A stretch of 64,000 nt of DNA from Candidatus Methylobacter oryzae (GTDB lineage: Bacteria; Pseudomonadota; Gammaproteobacteria; Methylococcales; Methylomonadaceae): NCBI RefSeq assembly GCF_003994235.2, contig NZ_RYFG02000112.1, positions 21,414-85,413 on the forward strand, in the 5' to 3' direction. This document shows positions 1-10,309 of this stretch, one piece after another. Made by a program: the position numbers and the translations under genes. How positions within the stretch are numbered: the stretch's first letter is position 1; the number at the start of each line of letters is the position of its first letter. The notes under the pieces are model-generated. The model saw only the letters and a list, made by a program, of their open reading frames with translations, ran no database searches and was not told where the DNA came from.

Positions 1-40
1 ACTGATTAACCAGTCTGAGGCCAACCTCTCTCGGCAACTT

Positions 41-964
41 TTATGCCGCCGACCTGGGAGACTCGGCAGCGCGCATAAAAGAAATCGGGGCAATTTCTTC
101 ATGATCGAAAGTAACCATTTCCCAAGCATCTTTATCGTTCAATAAAGCGCGAAGTAGCTTGTTGTTCAACCCATGGCCCGATTTGTAACCGGTAAATTCA
201 CCGATCAAGCTATGTCCTAACAAATATAAGTCACCAATGGCATCAAGAATTTTATGCTTAACAAATTCATCAGCATAACGTAGCCCATCTTCATTAATGA
301 CCTTGTCGTCATCAACCACAATGGCATTATCAAGGCTACCGCCCAACGCCAGGTTATTTTGGCGCAACATCTCAATATCCTTCATAAAGCCAAAAGTTCT
401 GGCTCGACTGACTTCTTTGACAAATGTAGTCGATGAGAAATCCATTGTCGCTGTTTTTACGTGATCTTCAAAAGCCGGGTGCTCAAAATCAATCGTAAAA
501 GTCACCTTGAAGCCATCAAATGGATCAAAAGCAGCCCACTTGTCGCCGTCTTCAACCCTGATGCTACGTTTTATACGAATATACTGTTTCGGGCTATCTT
601 GTTCTTCAACTCCGGCTGACTGGAGCAAAAATACAAATGGCCCGGCACTGCCATCCATAATCGGCACCTCGGCGGCGCTGACATCTATAATCGCATTATC
701 TATCCCTAACCCGGCAAAAGCCGAAAGTAAATGCTCTATGGTTGATATTTTGACATCGCCCGCGACCAGTGTCGTCGAGAGCATGGTTTCGCCAACATTT
801 TCCGGGGTCGCAAGAATTGTCACCGGAGTCGGCAAGTCAACTCTGCGAAACCTAATCCCTGTATTCGCTTCAGCCGGACGTAAAGTCAGGTAAACTTTAT
901 CCCCTGTGTGTAATCCTACACCTGTTGCCCTGATTGTGTTTTTTAAGGTTCGCTGTTTAATCAT
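41..964 (-). CDS. lpxC: UDP-3-O-acyl-N-acetylglucosamine deacetylase LpxC
   Basis: Zn-dependent deacetylase that carries out the first committed step of lipid A synthesis in the cytoplasm. The product is 307 residues, close to the usual 305. The metal ligands are visible as H78 (in STIEH), H237 and D241 (in HKILDAIGD), and the catalytic His is H264 in KSGHGLNN. An upstream in-frame ATG would add 29 residues (to 1051). I chose the ATG at 964 because MIKQRTLK is the conserved start of the family. It is the last gene of the dcw cluster, about 100 bp after ftsZ, as in enterobacteria and pseudomonads. A weak promoter could lie in that gap but none is clear. Confidence 0.97.
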   Translation of the reverse strand: MIKQRTLKNTIRATGVGLHTGDKVYLTLRPAEANTGIRFRRVDLPTPVTILATPENVGETMLSTTLVAGDVKISTIEHLLSAFAGLGIDNAIIDVSAAEVPIMDGSAGPFVFLLQSAGVEEQDSPKQYIRIKRSIRVEDGDKWAAFDPFDGFKVTFTIDFEHPAFEDHVKTATMDFSSTTFVKEVSRARTFGFMKDIEMLRQNNLALGGSLDNAIVVDDDKVINEDGLRYADEFVKHKILDAIGDLYLLGHSLIGEFTGYKSGHGLNNKLLRALLNDKDAWEMVTFDHEEIAPISFMRAAESPRSAA

Positions 965-1062
965 AAAATCAATAACGCTAAGTAAATAGGGCAAAAAAGT
1001 GCCGATATTATCACAATCAGCCTCCAAAATGGAGACTGATTCTATTATCATTGACTGCTCTA

Positions 1063-2238
1063 TTAATCAGCTTGACGTCTTAGGAAGGCCGGAATATCCA
1101 GGTAATCTAAATCGATATCTTTCTTAGGCTGGGCTCCAAAACGTGTTTCCCTACCTTCAGTTTTGTTTTGACGCATAACTGTAGGTTTATCCAAACCTTC
1201 GTAATTGGCTTCACCGGCTACATTTTGATTAACATAGCCTGCCGTTGCTTTGGGTGCCAATTTAACCACTCGAGACGGCAAGCCCATTCCAGTGGCGACG
1301 ACAGTCACCTTGATTTCATCGCCTAACTCCGGATTAATAGACATACCGATCTTTATGACTGCATCCTCCGAAGCAAACTCATGGACGATATTGCCCACTT
1401 CGTCGAACTCTGCAATGCCCATATCGGCCGCGGAAATATTGACCAAAATACCGCGCGCACCTTGCAAATTGATATCCTCCAACAATGGACAAGCAATCGC
1501 TTTTTCAGCCGCTTCACGAGCCCGATATTCTCCTTTTGCCGAACCGGTACCCATGATTGCAGCGCCCATGCCCGACATGACTGTTCTGACATCGGCAAAG
1601 TCGACGTTAATCATACCGGGATGAACGATCAGCTCGGTAATCCCCTGTACGGCATCCAACAATACATCGTTAGCCGCTTTAAATGCGTTGACTAAGGACA
1701 CATCGTTGCCCAGTACCGGCAATAATTTTTGATTTGGAATAATAATTAATGAATCAACAAATCGTTCAAGCTCGGTTATACCCAATTCCGCAGTTGCCAG
1801 TTTCTTCTTGCCCTCAAATGAGAACGGCTTGGTCACCACGGCAACAGTCAGGATGCCCATGCTTCTGGCAATTTCAGCAATTACAGGAATTGCACCGGTA
1901 CCCGTACCACCGCCCATGCCGGCTGTCAAGAAAACCATGTCGGCACCTTGCAGAACTTCCCTGATACGCTCTTTGTTTTCGTCTGCGGCCATCCGTCCAA
2001 CTTCAGGGTTAGTGCCCGCACCCAAGCCCTTGGTTAATTCAACGCCTAACTGGATAATCGTATCGATATTCAGTTTTCTCAGGGCCTGTGCATCGGTATT
2101 TGCACAGATAAACTCAACACCTTCCACAAGACTTCCAACCATGTGGTTAACTGCGTTACCCCCGCCGCCGCCGACACCAATAACTTTGATGACCGCATGT
2201 TCATTGTTCATATCCATTAACTCATACTTCATTGCCAT
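1063..2238 (-). CDS. ftsZ: Cell division GTPase FtsZ
   Basis: Tubulin-like GTPase that polymerises into the Z ring at mid-cell. The 391-residue product has the glycine-rich N-terminal nucleotide loop ([15 protein letters not shown]), the tubulin signature GGGTGTGA, and the conserved C-terminal peptide DIPAFLRRQ that binds FtsA and ZipA. A good ribosome site (AAGGGG) precedes the ATG. An internal ATG two codons later is an equally possible start. The gene follows ftsA by 31 bp and is probably cotranscribed with it. Confidence 0.98.
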   Translation of the reverse strand: MAMKYELMDMNNEHAVIKVIGVGGGGGNAVNHMVGSLVEGVEFICANTDAQALRKLNIDTIIQLGVELTKGLGAGTNPEVGRMAADENKERIREVLQGADMVFLTAGMGGGTGTGAIPVIAEIARSMGILTVAVVTKPFSFEGKKKLATAELGITELERFVDSLIIIPNQKLLPVLGNDVSLVNAFKAANDVLLDAVQGITELIVHPGMINVDFADVRTVMSGMGAAIMGTGSAKGEYRAREAAEKAIACPLLEDINLQGARGILVNISAADMGIAEFDEVGNIVHEFASEDAVIKIGMSINPELGDEIKVTVVATGMGLPSRVVKLAPKATAGYVNQNVAGEANYEGLDKPTVMRQNKTEGRETRFGAQPKKDIDLDYLDIPAFLRRQAD

Positions 2239-2269
2239 TGCCGCTGCCCCTTAATTATTATTTAAACTT

Positions 2270-3496
2270 TTAAAAATTACCTTGAAACCAATTCTTCATT
2301 CTTGAGAACACGCTCGGGCCATCGGTATCAATACCCCTACCAACGCCCTGATGTTCTTTTCCATACATTAATAACCCGACCCCGGTAGAGTGAATCGGGT
2401 TTTTCACTACTTCTGTTAACCCTGTCACATTTTGCGGTCCACCCATACGTACCGGCATATGGAAAATTTCCTCCGCCAAGTCGATCAATCCCATTACTTT
2501 CGAGCTGCCGCCCGTTAATACTATCCCGGCGGCAATTAATTCTTCATAGCCGCTACGCCGTAGTTCCGACTGAACGAGCAGCATTAATTCTTCATAGCGA
2601 GGCTCAATAATTTCCGCCAGATTTTGCGTTGAAATTTTGCGCGGCGCCCGATCGCCGATACTGGGCACTTCAATAACCTCGTCAACGTTTGCCAACTGCG
2701 TTAATGCGCAAGCATATTTCCGCTTAATATCCTCAGCATTTAATGTCGGCGTACGTAACGCAACGGCAATATCATTGGTAACCTGATCGCCCGCTATCGG
2801 AATCACTGCGGTATGCTTGATTGCGCCTTCTGCAAAAATTGCAATATCCGTAGTACCGCCGCCAATATCGATCAGGCAAACACCCAATTCTTTTTCATCA
2901 TCCGTCAGCACTGAATTGCAGGATGCCAGTTGCTCCAGCACGATGTCGTCAACTTCCAGCCCACAACGGCGAATACATTTGACGATATTCTGCGAAGCAC
3001 TGACACTGCCTGTGACCATGTGAACCTTAGCCTCCAAGCGAATACCCGACATCCCGATAGGTTCTTTAATACCTTCCTGAAGATCGATCACAAATTCTTG
3101 CGGCAGAATATGTAAAATTTTCTGGTCCGCTGGAATTGCTACGGCGCGGGCGGAATCTATCACTCTGTCAATATCGTACTGAGTCACTTCTTTATCTTTA
3201 ATGGCCACAATACCGTGGGAATTGAGGCTCCTGATATGGCTTCCCGCAATGCCGGCATAAACCGACCTGATCTGGCATCCCGCCATTAATTCTGCTTCTT
3301 CAATGGCTCGCTGTATCGATTGCACAGTCGATTCCAGATTAACGACAACACCTTTCTTCAGACCGCGTGATGGTGTTGATCCAATGCCGATGATTTCAAT
3401 ATTGCCATCACTGGATAGTTCACCAACAATAGCGGCGACCTTGGATGTTCCAATGTCTAATCCGACTATTAAATTACGCTCTGTTTTTTTCGCCAT
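2270..3496 (-). CDS. ftsA: Cell division protein FtsA
   Basis: Actin-like ATPase that tethers FtsZ to the membrane. The 408-residue product shows the actin-fold phosphate-1 motif VGLDIGTSKV near the N terminus, phosphate-2 LIDIGGGTTD in the middle, and the adenosine motif IVLTGGSS near residue 335. The C terminus ends in an amphipathic, basic and aromatic segment (SRMKNWFQGNF) matching the membrane-targeting helix of the family. It lies between ftsQ and ftsZ as expected. Confidence 0.97.
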   Translation of the reverse strand: MAKKTERNLIVGLDIGTSKVAAIVGELSSDGNIEIIGIGSTPSRGLKKGVVVNLESTVQSIQRAIEEAELMAGCQIRSVYAGIAGSHIRSLNSHGIVAIKDKEVTQYDIDRVIDSARAVAIPADQKILHILPQEFVIDLQEGIKEPIGMSGIRLEAKVHMVTGSVSASQNIVKCIRRCGLEVDDIVLEQLASCNSVLTDDEKELGVCLIDIGGGTTDIAIFAEGAIKHTAVIPIAGDQVTNDIAVALRTPTLNAEDIKRKYACALTQLANVDEVIEVPSIGDRAPRKISTQNLAEIIEPRYEELMLLVQSELRRSGYEELIAAGIVLTGGSSKVMGLIDLAEEIFHMPVRMGGPQNVTGLTEVVKNPIHSTGVGLLMYGKEHQGVGRGIDTDGPSVFSRMKNWFQGNF

Positions 3497-3533
3497 TTTG
3501 TTTTACTCTGTGTCACTTTTTATTTTTGTAAGA

Positions 3534-4265
3534 TTAGCCATCTATTTCATGCTGCGGATTGGCAACTTTCTTCCAGTCAATTTCTTCTGCGTCAGGCTTC
3601 CATGAAACCGCGTATCCGTTAGGATATCTCAAATCAACTATTGCTATTTTATCAACCTGTTCCGGCCCCAATACTTCCAGCGTTTTCAAAAAACGCTGTA
3701 GTTTCTTTAACTGTTCATTTCGTCCCAACAGTATTTCCAAACCTGTTGTTAATTTAATCTTCCACGCCCACCGATCATTAATTGTAAATTCGGCCATTTT
3801 CATGGACTGGTCGGCTAACGCTGTGTTAACGCCCTTCATTATCTCCAGCGTCTTCAATTGCTGCTGCTCAGGCCCTTGCAATATGGGCAAGTTGCTAAAT
3901 TGCTCTATATTCTTCGGCGTAATAATCTCGCCACGCGCACTAACCAGGCTTTGCACCCCCCAACGCACATAAGGCTTCTTTTCGCGTATCTTTATATCTA
4001 TCGCATCGGGCCAGACCCGCTTAACAGAAACGGTATCAACCCAGGTCAGTTTCGAAACAGCTTGATGAATGGCCTGCATATCGGCATCAAAAAAACTGAT
4101 CATCACTAAAGGTTCCAAAGCCGTCTTTATCTCGTCCTTACTAAGATATTGAAAGACCCCTTCGGTTCTCACATATTTAATCGGGATCCGCTTAACGCCA
4201 TAACCTGCAGCCCAAACCAAACCCGTCAGTAACAATAGGGGCGCAACAACTTTTCGAACAGCCAT
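3534..4265 (-). CDS. ftsQ: Cell division protein FtsQ
   Basis: Bitopic divisome protein that links FtsB/FtsL to the cytoplasmic ring. The 243-residue product has one N-terminal membrane helix (about residues 7-24), a POTRA domain (about 28-98, starting IPIKYVRTEG) and the FtsQ/DivIB domain. The cytoplasmic tail is very short (about 6 residues), whereas many gammaproteobacterial FtsQ have 20 or more. The reading frame stays open upstream for about 19 codons with no ATG, GTG or TTG start, so the ATG at 4265 stands unless a rare start is used. It is 71 bp from ddlB. Confidence 0.93.
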   Translation of the reverse strand: MAVRKVVAPLLLLTGLVWAAGYGVKRIPIKYVRTEGVFQYLSKDEIKTALEPLVMISFFDADMQAIHQAVSKLTWVDTVSVKRVWPDAIDIKIREKKPYVRWGVQSLVSARGEIITPKNIEQFSNLPILQGPEQQQLKTLEIMKGVNTALADQSMKMAEFTINDRWAWKIKLTTGLEILLGRNEQLKKLQRFLKTLEVLGPEQVDKIAIVDLRYPNGYAVSWKPDAEEIDWKKVANPQHEIDG

Positions 4266-4336
4266 TAAAAATATGCCTGGAACTGACTTTTGCCCTTCGA
4301 TAAGAGAGCATGGCGGAAACTGTTATACATGGCTCA

Positions 4337-5269
4337 TTATCTGCAGCTGGTTTCCAAAATACGCCAAACCAATTCTTCAAAATCTACACCTGCCTGTTTG
4401 GCAGCCATCGGCACTAAGCTATGATCAGTCATACCGGGAACGGTATTAACCTCAATTAATTGGTACTGTCCGAGGTCATCGATAAAAACGTCCACCCTTC
4501 CCCAGCCGTTAACACCGACCACCTTACAAGCGGTTACAGCCAAATCTTTTATAAGCTGTTCCTGATCCTGCCCCAAACCGCAAGGGCAATGATATTGCGT
4601 CGTTGAGGCCTGATATTTAGCGTCGTAATCGTAAAAAGCATTCGGCGTTTCCAAACGAATAACCGGCAACGCTTCCCCGTCCAATACCGCAACCGTATAT
4701 TCTTTACCGGTAACCCAAGCTTCCGCATAAACATCGCAGCGATATTTTGCCGCTACTGCCAAGGCTTTTTGCAATTCATCCCGGTTAGTTGCCTTGCTCA
4801 TGCCTATACTGGATCCTTCCTGTGCCGGTTTGACGATCACCGGAAAGCCCAGCTTTTCAATGCAACTATCAAGATCGGACTCGTCTTTTAATAAGTGCCA
4901 TTTAGGCGTGACCAAGCCGTAGCCCTGCCAACACAATTTGGTCCGGAGCTTATCCATAGCTAATGCCGACGCCATTACACCACTGCCGGTATAAGGAATT
5001 CGCAATACTTCCAGAACCCCTTGCAACACGCCGTCCTCGCCGCCGCGTCCGTGGATAATATTAAACACCCTGTCAATTTTTAACCCTGCCAACGCGTCAA
5101 TCGGACTACCTGTTACATCAATAGCAATCGCATCCACGCCTTTACGCTTTAAAGCTTCGTAAACGGCCGCACCGCTTCTTAACGAAACCTCTCTTTCCGC
5201 TGCCGAGCCTCCCATCATTACCGCGACGCGGCCAAATTGTTCCGGGCTATTTAGCGCCAATTCCTTCAT
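4337..5269 (-). CDS. ddlB: D-alanine--D-alanine ligase
   Basis: ATP-grasp enzyme that makes the D-Ala-D-Ala dipeptide for the peptidoglycan stem. The product is 310 residues from the ATG at 5269. It shows the N-terminal GGxxxEREVSLRSG loop, the ATP-grasp core (PVIVKPAQEGSSIGMSK) and the metal and substrate motif LIEVNTVPGMTDHS. The ATG overlaps the murB stop as ATGA, which indicates translational coupling and supports this start over the in-frame candidate 7 codons upstream. The symbol ddlB follows from its position in the dcw cluster. Confidence 0.96.
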   Translation of the reverse strand: MKELALNSPEQFGRVAVMMGGSAAEREVSLRSGAAVYEALKRKGVDAIAIDVTGSPIDALAGLKIDRVFNIIHGRGGEDGVLQGVLEVLRIPYTGSGVMASALAMDKLRTKLCWQGYGLVTPKWHLLKDESDLDSCIEKLGFPVIVKPAQEGSSIGMSKATNRDELQKALAVAAKYRCDVYAEAWVTGKEYTVAVLDGEALPVIRLETPNAFYDYDAKYQASTTQYHCPCGLGQDQEQLIKDLAVTACKVVGVNGWGRVDVFIDDLGQYQLIEVNTVPGMTDHSLVPMAAKQAGVDFEELVWRILETSCR

Positions 5270-6339
5270 ATTGCCACACCTACCATACAAACCTCAGTCT
5301 GCAAGACTACCCCCTGTTGTTGTTCAACTCTTTCCTGTACATAATAAATGAGCGCTTCAATATCGGCTGCCGTTGCATTGCCGGTGTTAACGATAAAATT
5401 CGCGTGTTTTTCCGACACACATGCACCGCCTATTGCATACCCTTTTAAGCCGGTTTGCTCTATCAATCTTGCTGCGTAATCGCCCTGCGGATTTTTAAAT
5501 ACCGATCCGCAACTGGGCTGATTGGTCGGCTGGGTCGCAGACCGCTTTTCCAACAAGCCTTTAATCTTTTGTTGACTGGCTACCGTATCGCCTTTCGGCA
5601 AAGTTAACCGGCAAGCTAGAAACCACTCATTTTCATATCCCTTTACCGACCGGTAACCTATTGTAAAATCTTCAGGCTTTCTGCGCGTTACATTGCCCGA
5701 TGCGTCCAGCATTTCCACGCTGTTAACGATAGGCCAAGTTTCTCCGCCAAAGGCGCCGGCATTCATTTTTAAAGCGCCGCCCATAGTTCCAGGGATGCCC
5801 GCCAAAAACTCTGCGCCAACCAGTCCCCGTTCGCCGCAAAAACGCGCCACATGCGCACAAGGCACACCCGCTTCGACATAAACCGAACCGTCGTCAGACA
5901 GGCTCATCTCTTTTAATCGGCCTTTAGTATTGATCACTGTACCGCGTATACCGCCGTCCCTGATCAATAAATTACTACCCAACCCCATCCAGAAAACCGG
6001 CTCTGCTTCAGGCAGTGCCCGTATGAATTCAATTAAATCTTGCCGGTTCTCAGGGATGTATAACCGGTCTGCAGGCCCTCCAACACGCCAACTGGTATAT
6101 TTCGCCAGTCTTTCGTGCTTTAGCAAACGGCCTTTCGGCAACTGCTCCCTGCGTTGCTCTACCTCCTGCATCCTTGCAGTCGTCGGCAACTGCTCCCTGC
6201 GTTGCTCTACCTCCTGCATCCTTGCAGTCGTCGGCAACTGCTCCCTGCGTTGCTCTACGTCTTCCATTTTTAAACCTGCATCTCCTGCATCCATGCAATC
6301 GTCTAACTTCGTCAATGCAGATGTCATTTCAATTGTCAT
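5266..6339 (-). CDS. murB: UDP-N-acetylenolpyruvoylglucosamine reductase with repeat-derived N terminus
   Basis: FAD-dependent reductase that completes UDP-MurNAc. The conserved protein starts near residue 69 (GRLLKHERLAKYTSWRVGG) and carries the FAD-binding motifs GLGSNLLIRDGG and AGIPGTMGGALKMNAGAFG, and the catalytic-region motifs QPSCGSVFKNP and SEKHANFIVN. The 357-residue length is above normal. About residues 27-68 consist of a 16-residue unit (VEQRREQLPTTARMQE) in 2.5 tandem copies, encoded by a 48-bp DNA repeat related to dispersed repeats elsewhere in the window. The true start is uncertain: the ATG at 6339 precedes the repeats, but an ATG inside a repeat could also serve. A 180-bp gap separates it from murC, unusual in this tight cluster. 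Confidence 0.93.
   Translation of the reverse strand: MTIEMTSALTKLDDCMDAGDAGLKMEDVEQRREQLPTTARMQEVEQRREQLPTTARMQEVEQRREQLPKGRLLKHERLAKYTSWRVGGPADRLYIPENRQDLIEFIRALPEAEPVFWMGLGSNLLIRDGGIRGTVINTKGRLKEMSLSDDGSVYVEAGVPCAHVARFCGERGLVGAEFLAGIPGTMGGALKMNAGAFGGETWPIVNSVEMLDASGNVTRRKPEDFTIGYRSVKGYENEWFLACRLTLPKGDTVASQQKIKGLLEKRSATQPTNQPSCGSVFKNPQGDYAARLIEQTGLKGYAIGGACVSEKHANFIVNTGNATAADIEALIYYVQERVEQQQGVVLQTEVCMVGVAI
6136..6258 (-). repeat. Family B tandem repeat, 48-bp units, inside murB
   Basis: On the minus strand the unit runs from GTAGAGCAACGCAGGG through GAGCAGTTGCCGACGACT to GCAAGGATGCAGGAG. Copies lie at 6184-6231 and 6136-6183, and a partial copy at 6232-6258. The complete copies are identical by eye. 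A unit of 48 bp is 16 codons, so copy number can change without a frameshift. Each unit can fold a hairpin with GCAAC and GTTGC arms around AGGGA. A further fragment (CATGGATGCAGGAG-like) lies at about 6277-6302. The repeat is related to the element at 30142-30239 and to family C in murE and the dolP-like gene. Confidence 0.93.
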
Positions 6340-6519
6340 TTCTTGTAGAGGCCTTAATTTATGAAAAACAATCCGCCTATTTTAATGATTCCACAATAAT
6401 AATGTACGGTATTAATCAGTATAAATACATACGTAGAACCACTTACACCATGCTGACATATCGCTTATAACCTTTTATAAACAGTGCATTGCAAATAGAA
6501 AGCGAATTAGCGGATACTT
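6340..6519. other. AT-rich gap between murC and murB
   Basis: This is one of only two gaps of more than 100 bp inside the dcw cluster, and no gene is visible in it. At the murC end there is a small inverted repeat (CGGATA and TATCCG, 6511-6530) that overlaps the stop codon. The rest is AT-rich and may hold an internal promoter for murB and the genes after it, but I see no convincing -35/-10 pair. Confidence 0.4.
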
Positions 6520-7962
6520 TTAAATATCCGTAGAAAATGCTGACGCCAATAATTGCGGCAACTGTGCAGCAATCTGCCCAACATTGCCCGCCCCCATCGT
6601 CAATATCACGTCATCGGCTTTTACAATGCGGGTCAATATTTGCGGCAATTCCTCCCAATTTTCGACAAATACCGGATCAACCTGTCCACGAATACGAATT
6701 GCCCGGCTTAATGCCCGACCGTCCGCTCCGGGAATCTCCGTTTCACCTGCCGAATAAACGTCCATTAGAATCAACACATCAACGGTTGCCAGCACTTGCA
6801 CGAAGTCTTCAAATAAATCCCGTGTCCGCGTATAGCGGTGCGGCTGAAAAACAACAACTTTACGGCGGTCCGGCCAAGCTTGGCGCAAGGCTTCAAGCGT
6901 CGCGGCAATCTCGCGCGGATGATGTCCATAATCGTCAACCAATGTCAGCTTGCCCTCGCCGAGCGGCAAATCGCCATTGATCTGGAAACGCCTGCCTACA
7001 CCTTTAAAGGCGCCCAAGCTCTTGATAATGGCCCGATCATCGACAGCCAGTTTGGTGGCAATGGTAATCGCAGCCAGCGCATTGAGCATGTTGTGCCAGC
7101 CCGGCATATTCAAAGTGACTTTTAACGGCGGATAGTCGCCTCTTCGTATAACTTCAAAAGAAGTATGCATGCCCTCTTGGTTAATATTGACTGCCCGGAC
7201 ATCGGCGTCTTCATGGACGCCGTAAGTCATCACCGGTTTGGATATTTCCGGCAAAATCGCCCTGACGCCTTCATCATCCAGGCACATCACCGCCAATCCG
7301 TAAAAAGGCAGATGATGCAGAAACTCTCTAAAGGTATCTTTTAATCGCTGAAAGCTGCCTTCATAAGTCGCCATATGATCTTGGTCGATATTGGTGACAA
7401 TCGCCATCATTGGCTGTAGATATAAGAACGATGCATCGCTTTCGTCGGCTTCGGCGACCAAATAATGGCCTAAGCCTAATTTCGCATTACTACCTGCGCT
7501 GTTTAAACGTCCGCCAATAACAAAGGTAGGATCAAGTCCGCCTTCAGCCAAGATACTTGCAGTCAAACTGGTCGTTGTGGTTTTGCCGTGGGTTCCGGCA
7601 ACGGCAATGCCAAACCGGAAACGCATTAGCTCGGCCAGCATTTCCGCGCGAGGAATGACCGGTATTCTTTGAATATAAGCTTCGTCTATTTCTTCGTTAC
7701 TACGGTCTATCGCGCTGGAAGCCACGACCACGTCGACCTTGGCAATATTGGCCCGCTCATGACCAATGTTGATGGTCACGCCTAAACTTGCCAATCTTTG
7801 GGTTACCGCGCTTTCTTTAATATCCGAACCTGAAACTTGATAACCGAGATTCGATAGTACCTCGGCAATGCCGCTCATACCGGTTCCGCCTATGCCGACA
7901 AAATGTATCCGATCGACGCTACCTAATGCTTGAGCCGGCATCTGGTTATTATGAGGAGTCAT
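6520..7962 (-). CDS. murC: UDP-N-acetylmuramate--L-alanine ligase
   Basis: Adds L-Ala to UDP-MurNAc, the first amino acid ligation of peptidoglycan precursor synthesis. The 480-residue product has the N-terminal Rossmann motif [17 protein letters not shown], the ATP P-loop [10 protein letters not shown], and the C-terminal Mur ligase domain ([18 protein letters not shown]). The ATG overlaps the murG stop as ATGA, so the two are translationally coupled. Length and motifs are ordinary. Confidence 0.98.
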   Translation of the reverse strand: MTPHNNQMPAQALGSVDRIHFVGIGGTGMSGIAEVLSNLGYQVSGSDIKESAVTQRLASLGVTINIGHERANIAKVDVVVASSAIDRSNEEIDEAYIQRIPVIPRAEMLAELMRFRFGIAVAGTHGKTTTTSLTASILAEGGLDPTFVIGGRLNSAGSNAKLGLGHYLVAEADESDASFLYLQPMMAIVTNIDQDHMATYEGSFQRLKDTFREFLHHLPFYGLAVMCLDDEGVRAILPEISKPVMTYGVHEDADVRAVNINQEGMHTSFEVIRRGDYPPLKVTLNMPGWHNMLNALAAITIATKLAVDDRAIIKSLGAFKGVGRRFQINGDLPLGEGKLTLVDDYGHHPREIAATLEALRQAWPDRRKVVVFQPHRYTRTRDLFEDFVQVLATVDVLILMDVYSAGETEIPGADGRALSRAIRIRGQVDPVFVENWEELPQILTRIVKADDVILTMGAGNVGQIAAQLPQLLASAFSTDI

Positions 7963-9029
7963 AGTTTAGCCTCGGCCATGCAAATACCGGCAACGACTTC
8001 CGTTGCATCCAACCTTGCGTATTCTTTTGCAGTTTTACTCATTAAATCCAATTGCTTAATTACCTTCGTTATGTTTTCAACCAGCGCGGTTGCATTCAAA
8101 TCTTTCTGGCTCAATATCAGTCCGGCACCGGCATCGGCTAAATATCTGGCATTAGCAGCCTGATGGTCGTCAATCGCGCTCGGCAACGGTATAAATATGG
8201 CCGGAACGCCTGCAGCCGCCACTTCGCTGACTGTCATTGCACCGGACCGGCAAATCACTAGATCCGCCCATTGATAGGCTGCAACCATATCTTCGATAAA
8301 AGCGTCCACTTCCGCGTTTATGCCTAACTCTTGATACCGGCTCTCGACCTGCTTTTGCATCGCAGCGCCGGTTTGATGTTTTATTTGTATTGTTTTACCA
8401 GTGGCGCTATCCGAACCTAAGGCTGCAAACGCACCCGGTACCGCTTCATTCAATGCCTGTGCGCCTTGACTGCCGCCGACGATCAGGATGTTAGTACCTT
8501 GATGAGCGATCTTTCGCTCAGCACAGCCAATAAACTGCTTCCTTAACGGATTGCCGGTAAATTTGGCGCCCAGTTTTTTGTTAAAGCTGCCTGGAAACGC
8601 TTCCAATACTTGGTTGGCCATACGTGCCAATAATCGGTTAGTGGTTCCGGGCACCCGGTTTTGCTCGTGAATGACCAAGGGAATACCTAATAGCTTGGCC
8701 ATCAGTCCGCCAGGCCCGGCAACAAAGCCGCCCATTCCCAGTACCACATCGGGTTTACGTTGGCGCAGAATTTTCAAGGCCTGACTACAGGCTTTGATCA
8801 ACAACAACACGGCTGTAATAAGCGATAACCATCCTTTGCCCCTCACACCGGCCACCGACAGCCAATCGATTTCTATTCCCTGCTCAGGAATCACGCGACC
8901 TTCGAGTCCCTTCTGCGTACCTAACCAACTGACTTGCCAGCCTTTTTCAATCAACTCTTGAGCCACTGCCAGCGCGGGGAACACATGACCGCCGGTTCCC
9001 CCTGCCATGATAACGATACGCTTAGCCAT
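7959..9029 (-). CDS. murG: Lipid II synthase MurG
   Basis: Membrane-associated glycosyltransferase that transfers GlcNAc from UDP-GlcNAc to lipid I. The product is 356 residues from the ATG at 9029. The G-loop [15 protein letters not shown] sits at the N terminus, the second G-loop is [12 protein letters not shown], and the donor site includes [22 protein letters not shown]. The start is inside the last codons of ftsW (8-bp overlap). A longer frame to 9104 exists but the conserved protein begins at [11 protein letters not shown]. Confidence 0.97.
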   Translation of the reverse strand: MAKRIVIMAGGTGGHVFPALAVAQELIEKGWQVSWLGTQKGLEGRVIPEQGIEIDWLSVAGVRGKGWLSLITAVLLLIKACSQALKILRQRKPDVVLGMGGFVAGPGGLMAKLLGIPLVIHEQNRVPGTTNRLLARMANQVLEAFPGSFNKKLGAKFTGNPLRKQFIGCAERKIAHQGTNILIVGGSQGAQALNEAVPGAFAALGSDSATGKTIQIKHQTGAAMQKQVESRYQELGINAEVDAFIEDMVAAYQWADLVICRSGAMTVSEVAAAGVPAIFIPLPSAIDDHQAANARYLADAGAGLILSQKDLNATALVENITKVIKQLDLMSKTAKEYARLDATEVVAGICMAEAKL

Positions 9030-10182
9030 GGCGGCTTCTCTTTGGCGTACCGGCATTGATCTCGGCAACTTCACTTTGCACCCGAAATAACAACGCAACC
9101 GCACAGCACATGATCATCATGCTGCCGCCGCCATAACTCATTAGCGGTAAGGTCAGACCTTTGGTCGGCAAAATTCCCATATTGACGCCCATGTTGACGA
9201 ATGACTGAAAGCCAAACCAGATACCCAAACCGTAGGCTATAAACGCGGAAAACCGTTGCCCAGCCTTTTCGGCAGCCACGGCGATTGCAAAAGTACGCCA
9301 AACCAATACTGAAAATAAACCAATCACTGTAACAACGCCCAACAAACCTAATTCTTCCGCAATCACTGAGAACAAAAAATCCGTGTGAGCTTCGGGTAAA
9401 TAAAATAACTTTTGCACACCGCTGCCCAAACCGACACCCAACCATTCTCCACGTCCGAACGAAATCAGCGCCTGGACTAATTGAAACCCGGTTTTCAATG
9501 GATCGGCCCAAGGGTCCATAAAGCTGGTAACCCGAACCAAACGGTAAGGCGAAAAATAAACCAGCATCATTGCCAATAAGCCAATTATCAGCAGCAGCAC
9601 GATAAATTGCGATAATCGGGCTCCTGCTAAGAACATGACACCCATGGCTATCATCATAATAACAACAGCCGAACCGAAATCCGGCTCCATTAACAATAGC
9701 AAACTGGCCACCGAGAAGAGCCCCAGCGGCTTAAGCAAACCAAAAGCTGCATTCTGAACTGACTCTTGATAGCGCGTTACATACCCCGCCATATAGATGA
9801 CGGCGAAAAACTTCACCACCTCGGATACTTGTATTCTTAAGCCGCCTAACGACAACCAACGCACACTGCCGTTAACCTTTACGCCAAGGCCTGGGATCAA
9901 CACAATAATTAGTAACAGTAATCCTGCTATAAACAATTGTGGGCCTTTCTCCGCCCAAACCCGCATTGGAACTGCCGCAACGCCTGCACCGAAAATCAGG
10001 CCCAAACCAATATGCACCAACTGTCTTACAGGATAATACAAACCGTTACCGGTCATTTTTATACCGAGATGTAGCGATGCAGACGCTACCATCACATAGC
10101 CGATCAACAGTAAGCTCGTGCTCACGGTCAGTAATACCGGATCAAAATGGAATTGTCCGATCCGTATTCGCGGTGATTTCAT
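9022..10182 (-). CDS. ftsW: Septal peptidoglycan polymerase FtsW
   Basis: SEDS-family glycosyltransferase that polymerises lipid II at the septum together with FtsI. The 386-residue product is rich in membrane helices and contains the SEDS motifs: GSVRWLSLGGLRIQVSE, EPDFGSA, a large periplasmic loop with GEWLGVGLGSGVQKLFYLPEAHTDFLF split by polar turns, and PTKGLTLPLMSYGGGS near the C terminus. It is separated from murD by about 127 bp of non-coding sequence, the second longer gap in the cluster. Confidence 0.97.
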   Translation of the reverse strand: MKSPRIRIGQFHFDPVLLTVSTSLLLIGYVMVASASLHLGIKMTGNGLYYPVRQLVHIGLGLIFGAGVAAVPMRVWAEKGPQLFIAGLLLLIIVLIPGLGVKVNGSVRWLSLGGLRIQVSEVVKFFAVIYMAGYVTRYQESVQNAAFGLLKPLGLFSVASLLLLMEPDFGSAVVIMMIAMGVMFLAGARLSQFIVLLLIIGLLAMMLVYFSPYRLVRVTSFMDPWADPLKTGFQLVQALISFGRGEWLGVGLGSGVQKLFYLPEAHTDFLFSVIAEELGLLGVVTVIGLFSVLVWRTFAIAVAAEKAGQRFSAFIAYGLGIWFGFQSFVNMGVNMGILPTKGLTLPLMSYGGGSMMIMCCAVALLFRVQSEVAEINAGTPKRSRHG

Positions 10183-10309
10183 TGATAGTCTCCAGATAGG
10201 GCGGCGGCATCACAATTTGTAAAGAACAAATAAAATCGCCCCCCCAGAAGACCCGAAGTATCGCAATCAGTAAAGAAACGACGCGACCAATCTCCAAACA
10301 GCCGCCTAC

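Noticed and set aside
6136..6258. CRISPR-like array
   Set aside because: Units are directly adjacent with no unique spacers, and are read as codons of murB.
6050..6298. 82-codon frame out of phase with murB
   Set aside because: Shadow of the in-frame repeats; murB itself fully accounts for the region.
10253..10265. 13-bp match CCGAAGTATCGCA to 41265-41277
   Set aside because: Too short, and the flanks do not align; may be chance or a fragment of an unseen repeat.
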